In this document: positions 40,740 through 51,195 of the stretch, piece by piece
Position numbering within the stretch: the first letter of the stretch is position 1
Layout: each line of letters begins with the position of its first letter
Assembly: GCA_902624455.1 (NCBI GenBank)
Contig: CACNXQ010000003.1
Location: 103,029-167,028 of the forward strand
Direction of reading: 5' to 3'
Source of the DNA: an uncultured Pelagibacteraceae bacterium
GTDB taxonomy: Bacteria > Pseudomonadota > Alphaproteobacteria > Pelagibacterales > AG-422-B15
DNA length: 64,000 nucleotides
Made by a program: the position numbers and the translations under genes
Notes under the pieces: model-generated
Told to the model about the DNA's origin: nothing
The model's database searches: none
Seen by the model: only the letters and a program-made list of their open reading frames with translations

Positions 40740-42101
40740 ATGCCTTTACAAATTTACGATACTTTTTCAAATGAAAAAAAGCTATTTGAACCTATCGATC
40801 CTTCAAATGTAAGGATGTATGTGTGTGGCCCTACAGTCTATGATTTTCCTCATGTAGGCAATGCAAGACCAGTTATTGTTTTTGATCTATTATTTAGATT
40901 GTTAAGAAGAATATATGGCAATGATAATGTCACTTACGTTCGAAATATAACAGATGTAGATGACAAGATAATTACTGCAGCAAGTGAAAATAATGAAGAC
41001 ATAAAATCCCTTACTGAAAGAACAATTAAATTCTTCCATGATGATGCTGACTACATTGGTGCTTTAAAACCTACATTTGAACCAAAAGCGACTGATTATA
41101 TCAATGATATGATAGACATTATAAGTAGCCTCATTGAGAAAGATTATGCTTATGTGTCAGAGGATAACGTGTTGTTTTCAGCAAGTAAGTTTTCAAAATA
41201 TGGCCAACTTTCAGGAAAAAATTTAGAGGAAATGATAGCTGGATCACGTGTAGAGGTTGAGAGTTTTAAAAGGAGTTCGTCAGACTTTGTTCTTTGGAAA
41301 CCATCAAAGTCTAGTGAACCTGGATGGGATAGTCCCTGGGGCAAAGGTAGACCCGGATGGCATATTGAATGTTCTGCTATGAGTGAAAAACTTCTAGGAA
41401 AAAATTTTGATATCCACGGGGGTGGACAAGACTTAATATTTCCTCATCATGAAAATGAAATTGCTCAGAGTGAGTGTGCAAATAATGAAAAATTTGCAAA
41501 TTTTTGGTTACATAACGGCTTCGTTAATGTTGAAGGCAATAAAATGTCAAAATCAGAAGGAAATTTTGTAACCGTTAATCAATTAAAGCAAAAATATCAA
41601 GGAGAAGTTATAAGATTGGCAATGATCTCTACTCATTATAGACAACCACTTAATTGGACTGAGAATAACTTAATCGAATGTAAAAAAACCTTAGATAAAT
41701 GGTATCAACTGATTTCCGAAAATAATTTTTCTTTTGATAATGAAAAAATCAGCAGCGAGGTCATCAATGCTTTAGAGGATGATCTTAATACACCAAAAGC
41801 TATCAGTGTTCTTCATCAATTGTATAAAGATTGTAAAAGCAATGATAGAAATACAGTTGAGACCTTTTTAAGTTCTGCAAACTTTCTAGGAATGCTTATG
41901 CATACCTCCTCTGAATGGTTATCATGGGGTAAAGAAAAATTAAGTATAGACGAAAAACAGATTGAATTATTAATTTCTGAGAGGAAAAGCGCAAGAGATA
42001 ATGGTAATTTTGATAAAGCCGACAAAATAAGAAACGATCTCGAACATAAAGGCATTTTGCTCGAGGACAATGAAGGTAAAACAACTTGGAGATTTAAATA
42101 G
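40740..42101 (+). CDS. cysS: Cysteinyl-tRNA synthetase
   Basis: YVCGPTVYDFPHVGNARP, GWHIECSAMSEKLLG, GGQDLIFPHHENEIAQSE, KMSKSEGNF. Confidence 0.97.
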   Translation: MPLQIYDTFSNEKKLFEPIDPSNVRMYVCGPTVYDFPHVGNARPVIVFDLLFRLLRRIYGNDNVTYVRNITDVDDKIITAASENNEDIKSLTERTIKFFHDDADYIGALKPTFEPKATDYINDMIDIISSLIEKDYAYVSEDNVLFSASKFSKYGQLSGKNLEEMIAGSRVEVESFKRSSSDFVLWKPSKSSEPGWDSPWGKGRPGWHIECSAMSEKLLGKNFDIHGGGQDLIFPHHENEIAQSECANNEKFANFWLHNGFVNVEGNKMSKSEGNFVTVNQLKQKYQGEVIRLAMISTHYRQPLNWTENNLIECKKTLDKWYQLISENNFSFDNEKISSEVINALEDDLNTPKAISVLHQLYKDCKSNDRNTVETFLSSANFLGMLMHTSSEWLSWGKEKLSIDEKQIELLISERKSARDNGNFDKADKIRNDLEHKGILLEDNEGKTTWRFK

Positions 42102-43706
42102 GTGAGTGAAAAAATATTCATTTTTGATACAACTTTAAGAGACGGTGCACAAACCTACGGTGTCGACTTCAATGTAGATGAAAAAAAGATTCTCGCCGAG
42201 AAACTAGACGAACTTGGTGTTGACTACATCGAAGGAGGCTGGCCAGGTGCTAACACTACAGATACAGAGTTTTTTAATAAAAAACATAATTTTAAAAATT
42301 CTGTGTTCACAGCTTTTGGCATGACAAAAAAATCTGGTAGAAGTGCTGAAAATGATCCAGGTCTAGCTTCAATGATTAATGCTGATGCACCATCAGCATG
42401 TGTAGTTGGTAAATCTTGGGACTTTCATGTTGATCTTGCATTAGGTATTTCAAATAAAGAGAATTTAGAAAATATTTCTGAGTCTGTTAAATTTCTCGCT
42501 CAAAATAAAGAAGAAGTTCATTTTGATGCGGAACATTTTTTTGACGGATATAAGTCGAATCCAGATTATGCACTTGATTGTCTTATAGCTGCTTTTGAGT
42601 CTGGCGCGCGATGGGTAGTTCTATGTGATACAAATGGAGGCACTCTTCCTCATGAAGTTGAACGTATAGTGCTAGAAGTGTGCAAAAAGATTCCAGGCAA
42701 AAATATTGGGATACACGCTCATAATGATACAGGAAATGCAGTTGCAAATTCACTGGCAGCTGTGAGAGCGGGAGCTAGGCAAGTACAGGGAACAATAAAT
42801 GGTCTTGGCGAGCGGTGCGGTAATGCAAATTTAGTATCTATAATCCCGACGTTTGCTCTGAAGAGAGAATTTAATGAAAACTATGAACTATCAATCAATA
42901 AAAATAAAATTGATAAATTAACTGAATTATCGAGACTTCTTGATGAAATTTTAAATCGAGTACCGGATAGGAGTGCTCCATATGTTGGATCATCAGCTTT
43001 TGCTCATAAAGGAGGACTACATGTATCGGCAGTCAACAAGGATCCTAAAACTTACGAGCATATTGAACCAGAGCTAGTTGGTAACTCTCGGCAAATTATT
43101 GTTTCAGAACAGTCAGGTAAATCAAATATACTTTCAAAATTAAAATCAGCAGGAATTCAAGTTGATGAAGATGACAAGACAATTCAAAAGATTCTCGATA
43201 GAGTAAAGGATAGAGAATTTATTGGTTATTCTTATGATGGTGCAGATGCATCATTTGAAATATTGGTCAAAAAAGTTCTTGGTGAGATGCCCTCTTTTTT
43301 TGAAGTTAAAAACTTTAATGTAAATGTAAAAAACTCCGGCGAAGAAGGAAGTACTCTCTCACACGCTGAGGTAAGACTTATTTTCAATGGTAAAGAAATA
43401 GTTGGTACTGGAGACGGAGTTGGACCTGTAAATGCCCTTGATAAGGCGTTACGAAACAATTTTGAGTCAAGTGAATATGCTAGTTCGATAGAGGATTTAT
43501 CCTTAATTGATTATAAGGTTAGAATTTTAAATACAGGTACTGATGCAACAACAAGAGTTTCAATCGAAAGCTCAGATAAAAATAAGAAAAGCTGGTATAC
43601 GGTTGGAGTGTCAGAAAATATAATAGAGGCATCTTTTAGAGCTCTTATTGACAGCGTTGAATATAAATTACTTAAAGAAAAAGTAGCACCTGTTAAATCT
43701 AACTAA
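42102..43706 (+). CDS. cimA: (R)-citramalate synthase, GTG start
   Basis: FDTTLRDGAQTYGVDFNVDEK; HAHNDTGNAVANSLAAVRAGARQVQGTINGLGERCGN; C-terminal LeuA-type regulatory domain. Confidence 0.93.
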   Translation: MSEKIFIFDTTLRDGAQTYGVDFNVDEKKILAEKLDELGVDYIEGGWPGANTTDTEFFNKKHNFKNSVFTAFGMTKKSGRSAENDPGLASMINADAPSACVVGKSWDFHVDLALGISNKENLENISESVKFLAQNKEEVHFDAEHFFDGYKSNPDYALDCLIAAFESGARWVVLCDTNGGTLPHEVERIVLEVCKKIPGKNIGIHAHNDTGNAVANSLAAVRAGARQVQGTINGLGERCGNANLVSIIPTFALKREFNENYELSINKNKIDKLTELSRLLDEILNRVPDRSAPYVGSSAFAHKGGLHVSAVNKDPKTYEHIEPELVGNSRQIIVSEQSGKSNILSKLKSAGIQVDEDDKTIQKILDRVKDREFIGYSYDGADASFEILVKKVLGEMPSFFEVKNFNVNVKNSGEEGSTLSHAEVRLIFNGKEIVGTGDGVGPVNALDKALRNNFESSEYASSIEDLSLIDYKVRILNTGTDATTRVSIESSDKNKKSWYTVGVSENIIEASFRALIDSVEYKLLKEKVAPVKSN

Positions 43707-43707
43707 G

Positions 43708-44436
43708 ATGTATCTTAAAAATTTATCAATCATTCTTGTCGATACCCAACTGCCTGAAAATATCGGTTTAGTAGCAAGATCAATGTTTAATTTTGGATTT
43801 GAAAAACTCAAACTTGTTAACCCTAAGGTAGATTGGCCAAATGAAAAGGCACTAGCTGTATCTGTTGATGCAAGTTCAATTATTGAGAATGCATCAATAT
43901 ACTCTTCATTAAGAGAAGCCTTGAATGATGAGACCTATTCAATTGCTTTTACTGCCCGTAAGAGAGATATGAATAAAGAATTTTTTAATTCAAATGAGGT
44001 GATACAAAATGTATCTAGTAATCTAAAAAAAGAAAACATAGCCGTTGTTTTTGGAGGAGAGTCTTCTGGACTGACAAATGATCATCTATCTCTTGTAAGT
44101 AAATGTGCTACAATTGATACTCACACAAATTTTTCATCATTAAATTTATCTCATGCAGTTAATGTATTTTGCTTTTCAGTTTTTAATTCGCTCACAAAGA
44201 TTGGTGATAATGCTAGTTTCAATAATGAAATTCAAACTAACCAAAATGATTTGTTATACTTCTTTGACCATTTAGAAAAAGAACTAGAAGAAAGAGGATT
44301 CTTTCAGCCCCCAGAAAAAACGACGAAAATGAAACAAAATTTGAGAAATATATTCCATAGAGCTGATCTGAATGATAGAGAAATAGCTACTTTACGAGGT
44401 GTTGTAACCGTTTTGACAGAGTACAAAAAAAGCTAG
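43708..44436 (+). CDS. trmJ: TrmJ/TrmH-family RNA 2'-O-methyltransferase
   Basis: LVDTQLPENIGLVARSMFNFGF; FGGESSGLTND; SSLNLSHAVNV. Confidence 0.88.
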   Translation: MYLKNLSIILVDTQLPENIGLVARSMFNFGFEKLKLVNPKVDWPNEKALAVSVDASSIIENASIYSSLREALNDETYSIAFTARKRDMNKEFFNSNEVIQNVSSNLKKENIAVVFGGESSGLTNDHLSLVSKCATIDTHTNFSSLNLSHAVNVFCFSVFNSLTKIGDNASFNNEIQTNQNDLLYFFDHLEKELEERGFFQPPEKTTKMKQNLRNIFHRADLNDREIATLRGVVTVLTEYKKS

Positions 44437-44499
44437 TATTTTAGCGCTTTCTCGTTTGACAATGTTTCAGAAACAAGTATAAACCACGCATCATAACGT

Positions 44500-45117
44500 A
44501 TGACAAAAAGAATAGCTCAAAAACACAAAATTGACAGACGCCTAAGCGTTAACCTTTGGGGTAGACCTAAGAGCCCGTTTAACTTGAGAAAATACAGACC
44601 TGGTCAACACGGACAGAAGCATACAGGCAAATTATCAGATTATGGTGTTCAATTGAATGCCAAGCAAAAATTAAAAGGTTATTATGGAAATCTTAACGAG
44701 AGACAGTTTCGTAACTGTTATAAAGAAGCAATCAGACAAAAGGGTGACTCAGGAGAAAACTTAATTGCAATTCTTGAAAGAAGATTAGATACAGTTGTCT
44801 ATAGATCAAAATTTGTACCAACTGTTTTTGCAGCTAGACAATTTATTAATCACGGCCATGTAAAGGTAAATGGTAAACGAGTTAATATTGCAAGTTATTT
44901 ACTTAAAGAAAGCGATGTTGTTGAAGTTAAAGATAAATCAAGAGAACTTGCCTTAGTTGTTGAATCCCAAAAGAGTCAAGAACGAGAAATACCTGGGTAC
45001 ATATCAGTGGATGAAAAAAAATGTTCAACAACTTTCATAAGAGTTCCACAGTTCGCTGAAGTTCCATATGCAACGCAAATGGATCCAAAACTTGTCATCG
45101 AGTATTACTCTCGTTAA
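44500..45117 (+). CDS. rpsD: 30S ribosomal protein S4
   Basis: [67 protein letters not shown]. Confidence 0.98.
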   Translation: MTKRIAQKHKIDRRLSVNLWGRPKSPFNLRKYRPGQHGQKHTGKLSDYGVQLNAKQKLKGYYGNLNERQFRNCYKEAIRQKGDSGENLIAILERRLDTVVYRSKFVPTVFAARQFINHGHVKVNGKRVNIASYLLKESDVVEVKDKSRELALVVESQKSQEREIPGYISVDEKKCSTTFIRVPQFAEVPYATQMDPKLVIEYYSR

Positions 45118-45124
45118 CTAAATC

Positions 45125-46228
45125 ATGAGTGCCTCGCACTGGTTTTCAAAGTCATATTTAGACTCAAGAAAAAGATTTCTTACATCTATCAATGAACTGA
45201 GTGACCTTGGTTATAAAGTGAAGACTGATCATCTTTTAATTGAAGCTAAAGGTTCAGATGAAGAAGAACTTACAATTGATATTGCGGTTGTTGGTTCATT
45301 AGAAAGTGAAAAAATGCTGATCAGCAGTTCAGGAGTTCATGGAGTCGAGGGATATCCTGGATCAGCAATACAATTGTCAATTATAGATGAAATGAAAAAA
45401 ACAATCATGTTTGCTGATGTTTGTATTGTCTTTATTCACTCTATAAATCCTTATGGCATGTCATGGTTACGAAGAGTTAATGAAAATAATGTTGATTTGA
45501 ATAGAAATTTTTTAGAAAAACATGAGGGAGAACCAGAAGGGTACAAATTAATTGATAAATTTGTAAATGCTCCAGGATTGCCGAAAAAGTTTGATCCAAC
45601 ATTTTATATACAAGGCATACAATTACTTGTTAGGTATGGATTTACAAATATAAAGCAATGGTTTGCTCAAGGACAATATACTCGTCCAAAAAGCCTTCAA
45701 TACGGTGGAGACAAGCTTCAGGAAGGACCGTCATTAATAATTGAATGGCTAAAAAAAAATTTAAAAAAAACAAAAGAGATATTTGCTATAGATCTTCATA
45801 CGGGCTTAGGACCTTCAGGTTTTGATACCATTCTTATTCCTGAAGATATTAGTGATGAAAAATATAAATTATTAATATCATTATTTAATGGCCATGTAAC
45901 TTCACTAGACCCTTTAAAAGGAGTAGGCTACAAAATTACCGGAGATATACATGCAGGGCTCGTATCTGAATTTCCATCGATAAATTGGATTTGTATTACT
46001 CAAGAGTTTGGCACTTTCAAACCTATGAGTGTTCTCAAGAGTCTAAGATCAGAGAATAAGTGGACTAACTTTAATAATGAAAAAGATTTAGTAAATGTAA
46101 AAAAGCATTGGTCTAGATCAGATCTACTCCACGTTTTCAATCCAGAAGATCCCATCTGGCAAGAGAAATTAATTTCTAGAGGAAATATAGTTTTTAATAT
46201 CGCTCTGGATTATCTATTAGAAAATTAA
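45125..46228 (+). CDS. DUF2817 (M14-like peptidase) family protein
   Basis: SSGVHGVEGYPGSAIQ, INPYGMSWLRRVNENNVDLNRNF, IDLHTGLGPSGFDT. Confidence 0.82.
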   Translation: MSASHWFSKSYLDSRKRFLTSINELSDLGYKVKTDHLLIEAKGSDEEELTIDIAVVGSLESEKMLISSSGVHGVEGYPGSAIQLSIIDEMKKTIMFADVCIVFIHSINPYGMSWLRRVNENNVDLNRNFLEKHEGEPEGYKLIDKFVNAPGLPKKFDPTFYIQGIQLLVRYGFTNIKQWFAQGQYTRPKSLQYGGDKLQEGPSLIIEWLKKNLKKTKEIFAIDLHTGLGPSGFDTILIPEDISDEKYKLLISLFNGHVTSLDPLKGVGYKITGDIHAGLVSEFPSINWICITQEFGTFKPMSVLKSLRSENKWTNFNNEKDLVNVKKHWSRSDLLHVFNPEDPIWQEKLISRGNIVFNIALDYLLEN

Positions 46229-46554
46229 CTTAAAGTAATATTCTTTGATTTAAATACTTCTTCGAGCTCACCGTTTTTGTGCATTTCTAAAACAATATCA
46301 CAACCACCGATGAATTCACCTTTGACGTACAGTTGAGGAATTGTGGGCCAGTCAGTGAATTCCTTAATACCTTCTCTTAATTCGTCAGTCTCAAGGACAT
46401 TAACATCTTTATATTCAACATTCATGAATGAAAGCGTATTTACGACTGCATTTGAGAAACCACACTGAGGTTGCTCTTTTGTCCCCTTCATAAATAAGAC
46501 CACATCATTCTGGTCAACAATATTTTTTATGTCGTTTTGTATATTTTTGTCCAT
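46225..46554 (-). CDS. grxD: Monothiol glutaredoxin, Grx4 family
   Basis: VLFMKGTKEQPQCGFSNAVV; FTDWPTIPQLYVKGEFIGGCDI. Confidence 0.95.
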   Translation of the reverse strand: MDKNIQNDIKNIVDQNDVVLFMKGTKEQPQCGFSNAVVNTLSFMNVEYKDVNVLETDELREGIKEFTDWPTIPQLYVKGEFIGGCDIVLEMHKNGELEEVFKSKNITLS

Positions 46555-46656
46555 CCATAAACACTTAACTTTTTTTACTATTTAATCAATAAGAAAAAAT
46601 ATACGAAAAAAAAAGCAGTGCATCTATAGGGATTTAGAAAAATGATGAGAAATTAA

Positions 46657-48855
46657 TCAAATTTCACTTATACCTCGCTCGTAATAATGCTTCAATTCAG
46701 AGACCTTTATTATGTTTGATTTATTTATTCTGATGTTTTCTTGATTAACTTCTCCTAGTTTTTCAAAACTAATATTCTTGCTTTTAGCTAACTGTTTTAT
46801 CTGTTCAAAATTTTCTTGTTTTATTTCTATTAAATATCGCGACTGATTTTCACCGAAAAAATACCTATGTGAGAATTCTTTATCTTCATCAATGTTTAAA
46901 CCCAGATTTCCTGCGATACACATTTCAGCAACTGCAATTAAAATTCCTCCTTCACCTACATCATGAGAAGACATTACCAATTGTTTATTAATCAATTCTA
47001 ACACAAAGTGACCGTTTGCTAATTCTTCATCTAAATTTATTGCGGGCGTACCACCATCTTCTTTCTTTTGAATAATCGTCATGTACTTTGAATTACCAAG
47101 ATGATTATTGGATTTTCCCACAATGCATAAATAGTTACCTTCACCTTTTAGAGAAATAGTTTTAACATTAGATAAATCTTTAATTAGTCCCACACCTCCT
47201 ATTGCTGGAGTTGGATAAATACCCTCACCATTAGTCTCATTATAGAGTGAGACATTTCCTGAAACGACAGGGTAATTCAATTTTGAGCATGCATCGCCCA
47301 TACCTCTTATGCATTCTACAAACTGTCCCATAATTTCTGGTTTTTCTGGATTACCAAAGTTCATACAATCTGTGATAGCAATTGGTAGAGCCCCTGATGC
47401 AACTAGATTTCTCCAAGTCTCAACGACAGCATGTTTACCGCCTTCATATGGGTTATGTTTACAGTACACAGGGGAACAGTCTGTACTTATTGCAAGACCT
47501 TTGTTAGATCCATGAACACGTACTACTGCTGCATCAGATCCAGGTCTTACAACAGTATCTGCCATAACCATGTGGTCATATTGTTCCCATATCCACTTAC
47601 GACTACAAAGATCAGGATGGGCAATCATGGTTAGCAAGTCGGGAATAATTTCACTTTGATCAAAGTCCTCAGGTAAATATTCCTTAATCGGGGATGGTTC
47701 TTCAATAATGTAATCTCTTTGATACTCAGGCGCATCTTCAACTAAAATATTTATAGGAATACTCGCTTCTTCTTTACCGTTCATAATAAGTATTAGTTTT
47801 TTTGTATCTGTTACTCTGCCGATAACTTCAAATTCTAAATCCCATTTCTGAAAAATTTCCCTGGCCATTGTTTCTTTAGACGGATCAAGAACCATAAGCA
47901 TTCGCTCCTGACTTTCCGATAGCATTAGTTCATAGGCTGACATATTTTGTGCACGCATTGGAACTTTTGATAGGTTTATCTCTAAGCCAACATTGCCTTT
48001 TGAAGCCATTTCAATTGAAGATGACGTCAGACCAGCTGCTCCCATGTCTTGAATCGCAATTATGGCTTCTTCCTTCATTAATTCTAAACAAGCTTCTAGA
48101 AGTAGCTTCTCTGTAAATGGATCACCTACTTGGACTGTGGGTTTTTTTTCTTCTGAGTCTTCATCAAACTCGGCAGAAGCCATGGTTGCACCATGAATAC
48201 CATCTCTTCCAGTTTTTGAACCAACATAAACAACGGGATTACCAATACCCGCTGCTGCTGAATAGAAAATCTTATCTCTTTTTGCTATTCCAACGGTCAT
48301 CGCATTTACTAATATATTGCCATTATAAGATGGGTGGAAGTTTACTTCACCACCTACAGTTGGAACGCCAATACAATTACCGTAACCACCAATTCCACTA
48401 ACAACACCTGACAGTAAATGTTTTGTTTTAGGATGATTGGGTTCACCGAATCTTAGAGCATTTAGATTTGCAACTGGACGCGCTCCCATTGTAAAAACAT
48501 CTCTTAGTATACCACCAACCCCAGTTGCTGCGCCTTGATAAGGCTCAAGAAAAGATGGATGATTATGGCTTTCCATTTTAAAGACAGCAACATCACCATC
48601 ATCTATGTCAATCACACCAGCATTTTCACCAGGACCCTGAACAACCCGATCCCCAGATGTTGGCAATTTTTTTAACCAAAATTTTGAGGATTTATAAGAA
48701 CAATGTTCATTCCACATTGCGCTAAAAATTCCAAGTTCAGTAAGATTAGGTTCACGACCTAATCCTTCAACAATTTTTTCAAATTCATCAAATTTTAAGC
48801 CGTGACTTTCTACAAGCGTTTGATCTGTTTGAAATTGCCATTTAGAGCTTGTCAT
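46657..48855 (-). CDS. purL: Phosphoribosylformylglycinamidine synthase subunit PurL
   Basis: [49 protein letters not shown]. Confidence 0.97.
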   Translation of the reverse strand: MTSSKWQFQTDQTLVESHGLKFDEFEKIVEGLGREPNLTELGIFSAMWNEHCSYKSSKFWLKKLPTSGDRVVQGPGENAGVIDIDDGDVAVFKMESHNHPSFLEPYQGAATGVGGILRDVFTMGARPVANLNALRFGEPNHPKTKHLLSGVVSGIGGYGNCIGVPTVGGEVNFHPSYNGNILVNAMTVGIAKRDKIFYSAAAGIGNPVVYVGSKTGRDGIHGATMASAEFDEDSEEKKPTVQVGDPFTEKLLLEACLELMKEEAIIAIQDMGAAGLTSSSIEMASKGNVGLEINLSKVPMRAQNMSAYELMLSESQERMLMVLDPSKETMAREIFQKWDLEFEVIGRVTDTKKLILIMNGKEEASIPINILVEDAPEYQRDYIIEEPSPIKEYLPEDFDQSEIIPDLLTMIAHPDLCSRKWIWEQYDHMVMADTVVRPGSDAAVVRVHGSNKGLAISTDCSPVYCKHNPYEGGKHAVVETWRNLVASGALPIAITDCMNFGNPEKPEIMGQFVECIRGMGDACSKLNYPVVSGNVSLYNETNGEGIYPTPAIGGVGLIKDLSNVKTISLKGEGNYLCIVGKSNNHLGNSKYMTIIQKKEDGGTPAINLDEELANGHFVLELINKQLVMSSHDVGEGGILIAVAEMCIAGNLGLNIDEDKEFSHRYFFGENQSRYLIEIKQENFEQIKQLAKSKNISFEKLGEVNQENIRINKSNIIKVSELKHYYERGISEI

Positions 48856-49526
48856 TAGTTGAGAATGCTTTCAAATATAGTTTTACCATCCTCACATCCA
48901 TGAATATTTTCTGCTGCTCTTTCAGGATGTGGCATCATGCCAAGCACATTTTTATTTTGATTTAATATTCCAGCTATATTTTTAATAGATCCATTAGGAT
49001 TCGACTCATCATTAATATCTCCATTTTCATTGCAGTATTGAAATGCAATTTGTTCGTTGTCTTCCATTTTTTTTATTTGATCATCACTTGCAAAGAAATT
49101 CCCCTCATTGTGAGCAATAGGCATTTTTGAAATTTTCGATTTGTTGGTGAATATTGATTTGGAATTGGTAGTTTTTATTATCACATCACGACAAATAAAA
49201 CTGAGACTGCTATTGCGCATAAGAGCCCCTTGAAGAAGACCTGACTCAATAAGAATTTGAAAACCATTACAAATACCAAGCACAGGAACTCCTTTAATTG
49301 CATTTTCAATTACACTTTTCATGATAGGTGAGGTTGAGGCCATCGCTCCGCATCGTAAATAATCTCCATAGGAAAATCCACCAGGCACAACAATTAAGTC
49401 GGATTGGTCTATTGATGTATCTTTGTGCCAAACCATCTTAGGTAGAGAGCCAATTATTTTCTCAATTGCAACTGCTACGTCTCTATCACAATTTGATCCT
49501 GGAAAAACAACTACGTGAGTTTTCAT
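48855..49526 (-). CDS. purQ: Phosphoribosylformylglycinamidine synthase subunit PurQ
   Basis: [41 protein letters not shown]. Confidence 0.96.
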   Translation of the reverse strand: MKTHVVVFPGSNCDRDVAVAIEKIIGSLPKMVWHKDTSIDQSDLIVVPGGFSYGDYLRCGAMASTSPIMKSVIENAIKGVPVLGICNGFQILIESGLLQGALMRNSSLSFICRDVIIKTTNSKSIFTNKSKISKMPIAHNEGNFFASDDQIKKMEDNEQIAFQYCNENGDINDESNPNGSIKNIAGILNQNKNVLGMMPHPERAAENIHGCEDGKTIFESILN

Positions 49527-49769
49527 TTAACTTTCAATTTCAACTGAATAATCTTCAATAACAAGATTTGCTAAAAGCTTCTCGCACATTTCATTGCATT
49601 GTTTAGTTGCAGTATCTCTATCTTTACCTTCAATTTCCAGCTCGATAAATTTACCTTGTCTTACATCCCTTACATTATCAAAACCTAGGGATTTTAGAGA
49701 GTTTGCAATTACCGATCCTTGAGGATCTAAAACGTCTTTTTTTAATGTAATATGGATTTTAGCAAGCAT
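49527..49769 (-). CDS. purS: Phosphoribosylformylglycinamidine synthase subunit PurS
   Basis: KKDVLDPQGSVIANSLKSLGFDNVRDVRQGKFIELEI. Confidence 0.94.
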   Translation of the reverse strand: MLAKIHITLKKDVLDPQGSVIANSLKSLGFDNVRDVRQGKFIELEIEGKDRDTATKQCNEMCEKLLANLVIEDYSVEIES

Positions 49770-49775
49770 TCAGAT

Positions 49776-50498
49776 TTAATGCATGATTCCTAATCTTGAA
49801 GCAACCTCTTCATAGGCTTTCATTAAACTTCCTAAATTTCTTCTAAAAACATCTTTATCAAGTTTTTGATTTGATTTTTTATCCCATAGTCTGCATGAGT
49901 CAGGGCTTATTTCATCCGCAAGTACAATTTTTTTTGGGTTTGAAGCTAATCTTCCAAATTCGATTTTAAAGTCTATCAGTACAATCCCTTTTTTTATGAA
50001 TAGCATTTTGAGATACCGATTTATTTCAAGAGACATTTTATCAATTTTCTTAATTTCTGATGCAGTTGCCCATCCAAATGCTACTACATGATCTCTTGAA
50101 ATCATCGGATCGTCGAGTTTATCTTCCTTATAATAATATTCTAATAAAGGTTTTTTCAGCTTGGTCCCTTCCTTCAAACCTAATTTTTTTGCTATTGATC
50201 CAGCTACTACATTTCTTGTAACAAATTCAATTGGAATTATTTCGCATTTTCTTATTAGTTGTTCTCTATCATTTATTCGTTTCACAAAATGTGACGGGAC
50301 TTTTTTCGATTTTAAATAAGTCATTATAAATGCTGAAATCAGATTATTAAGGACACCTTTTCCTTTGAAAAGTTTGTGTTTTTTCTTATTAAAGGCCGTA
50401 GCATCATCTTTAAAAAATTGAATAAGTGTATGTCTATCAGGCCCTTTAATTATCTTTTTAGCTTTACCTTGATATAAAATTGTTTTTTTTGATGACAT
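49776..50498 (-). CDS. purC: SAICAR synthase
   Basis: YQGKAKKI, DDATAFN, RNVVAGS, LIDFKIEFG, DEISPDSCRLWD. Confidence 0.96.
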   Translation of the reverse strand: MSSKKTILYQGKAKKIIKGPDRHTLIQFFKDDATAFNKKKHKLFKGKGVLNNLISAFIMTYLKSKKVPSHFVKRINDREQLIRKCEIIPIEFVTRNVVAGSIAKKLGLKEGTKLKKPLLEYYYKEDKLDDPMISRDHVVAFGWATASEIKKIDKMSLEINRYLKMLFIKKGIVLIDFKIEFGRLASNPKKIVLADEISPDSCRLWDKKSNQKLDKDVFRRNLGSLMKAYEEVASRLGIMH

Positions 50499-50566
50499 TG
50501 CAGGGGTCTGATTGTTCTGCTATGATATTAAATTATATAAGTAATGAAAGTATTAAATATACACTT

Positions 50567-50896
50567 ATGAAAAAACTAGACGATAGAAAAAAGGGGTTTG
50601 AAGGAAAGTTTGCACGTGATCAAGAATTGGAATTCAAAATTCTTGCAAGAAGAAATAAATACCTTGGAGTCTGGGCAGCAGAAAAACTTGGATTGTCAGG
50701 TAAATCTGTTGAAGAGTATTGTGCTGAGGTTGTAAAATCTGACTTAGAAGAAGATGGAGACATGGATGTATTTCGTAAAGTAAGAAAAGATTTTGATGAT
50801 AAGGGAATTGCAATTACTGACGACGAATTGAGACAAAATATGGATCAATTTTTACTTCAAGCAAAAGAAGAAATAATAGGTAAAGATAATATTTAG
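50567..50896 (+). CDS. DUF1476 family protein (F1F0-ATPase zeta-subunit type)
   Basis: MKKLDDRKKGFEGKFARDQELEFKILARRNKYLGVWAAEKLGL. Confidence 0.88.
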   Translation: MKKLDDRKKGFEGKFARDQELEFKILARRNKYLGVWAAEKLGLSGKSVEEYCAEVVKSDLEEDGDMDVFRKVRKDFDDKGIAITDDELRQNMDQFLLQAKEEIIGKDNI

Positions 50897-50907
50897 GGGG
50901 ATAAACT

Positions 50908-51189
50908 ATGATCAAAATATTATTTGCGGCTTCAAGAAAAAAAGCAAAAAAGAAAGTTGCTAAAAGAAAAGTGGTAAAAAAGACTGTAAGAAAAAAAAAG
51001 AAAGTTACTAAAAAGAATAAAGTTACTCGTAATAAAAAATCCTCGAGATCAGTAAAATCAAAAGCTCCAAATTCACTAAGCTTTTTGTCAGACGATCAAA
51101 TGAATAAGTTTGGTGAGAACGGTATTTTTATATATGCGGGTGGATTTATTTTGCTTTTTATTTTAATGACTTTTGCAATAAGCGCTTAA
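50908..51189 (+). CDS. Lys/Arg-rich (histone H1-like) small protein with C-terminal transmembrane segment
   Basis: KKAKKKVAKRKVVKKTVRKKKKVTKKNKVTRNKKSSRSVKS then IFIYAGGFILLFILMTFAISA; ribosome-binding-site-like AGGGGG upstream. Confidence 0.75.
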   Translation: MIKILFAASRKKAKKKVAKRKVVKKTVRKKKKVTKKNKVTRNKKSSRSVKSKAPNSLSFLSDDQMNKFGENGIFIYAGGFILLFILMTFAISA

Positions 51190-51195
51190 GAATTC

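Noticed and set aside
41816-42121. 101-aa ORF opposite the cysS 3' end
   Set aside because: Antisense; cysS-cimA boundary is clear
48117-48401. 94-aa ORF opposite purL, rich in His/Leu/Gln
   Set aside because: Antisense shadow of purL
46657-50498. purC-S-Q-L separate subunits as unusual
   Set aside because: Three-subunit FGAM synthase is normal in alphaproteobacteria
50480-50566. N-terminal extension of the DUF1476 ORF overlapping purC
   Set aside because: Family begins at MKKLDDRKKGFEGKFARD; upstream part is antisense to purC start
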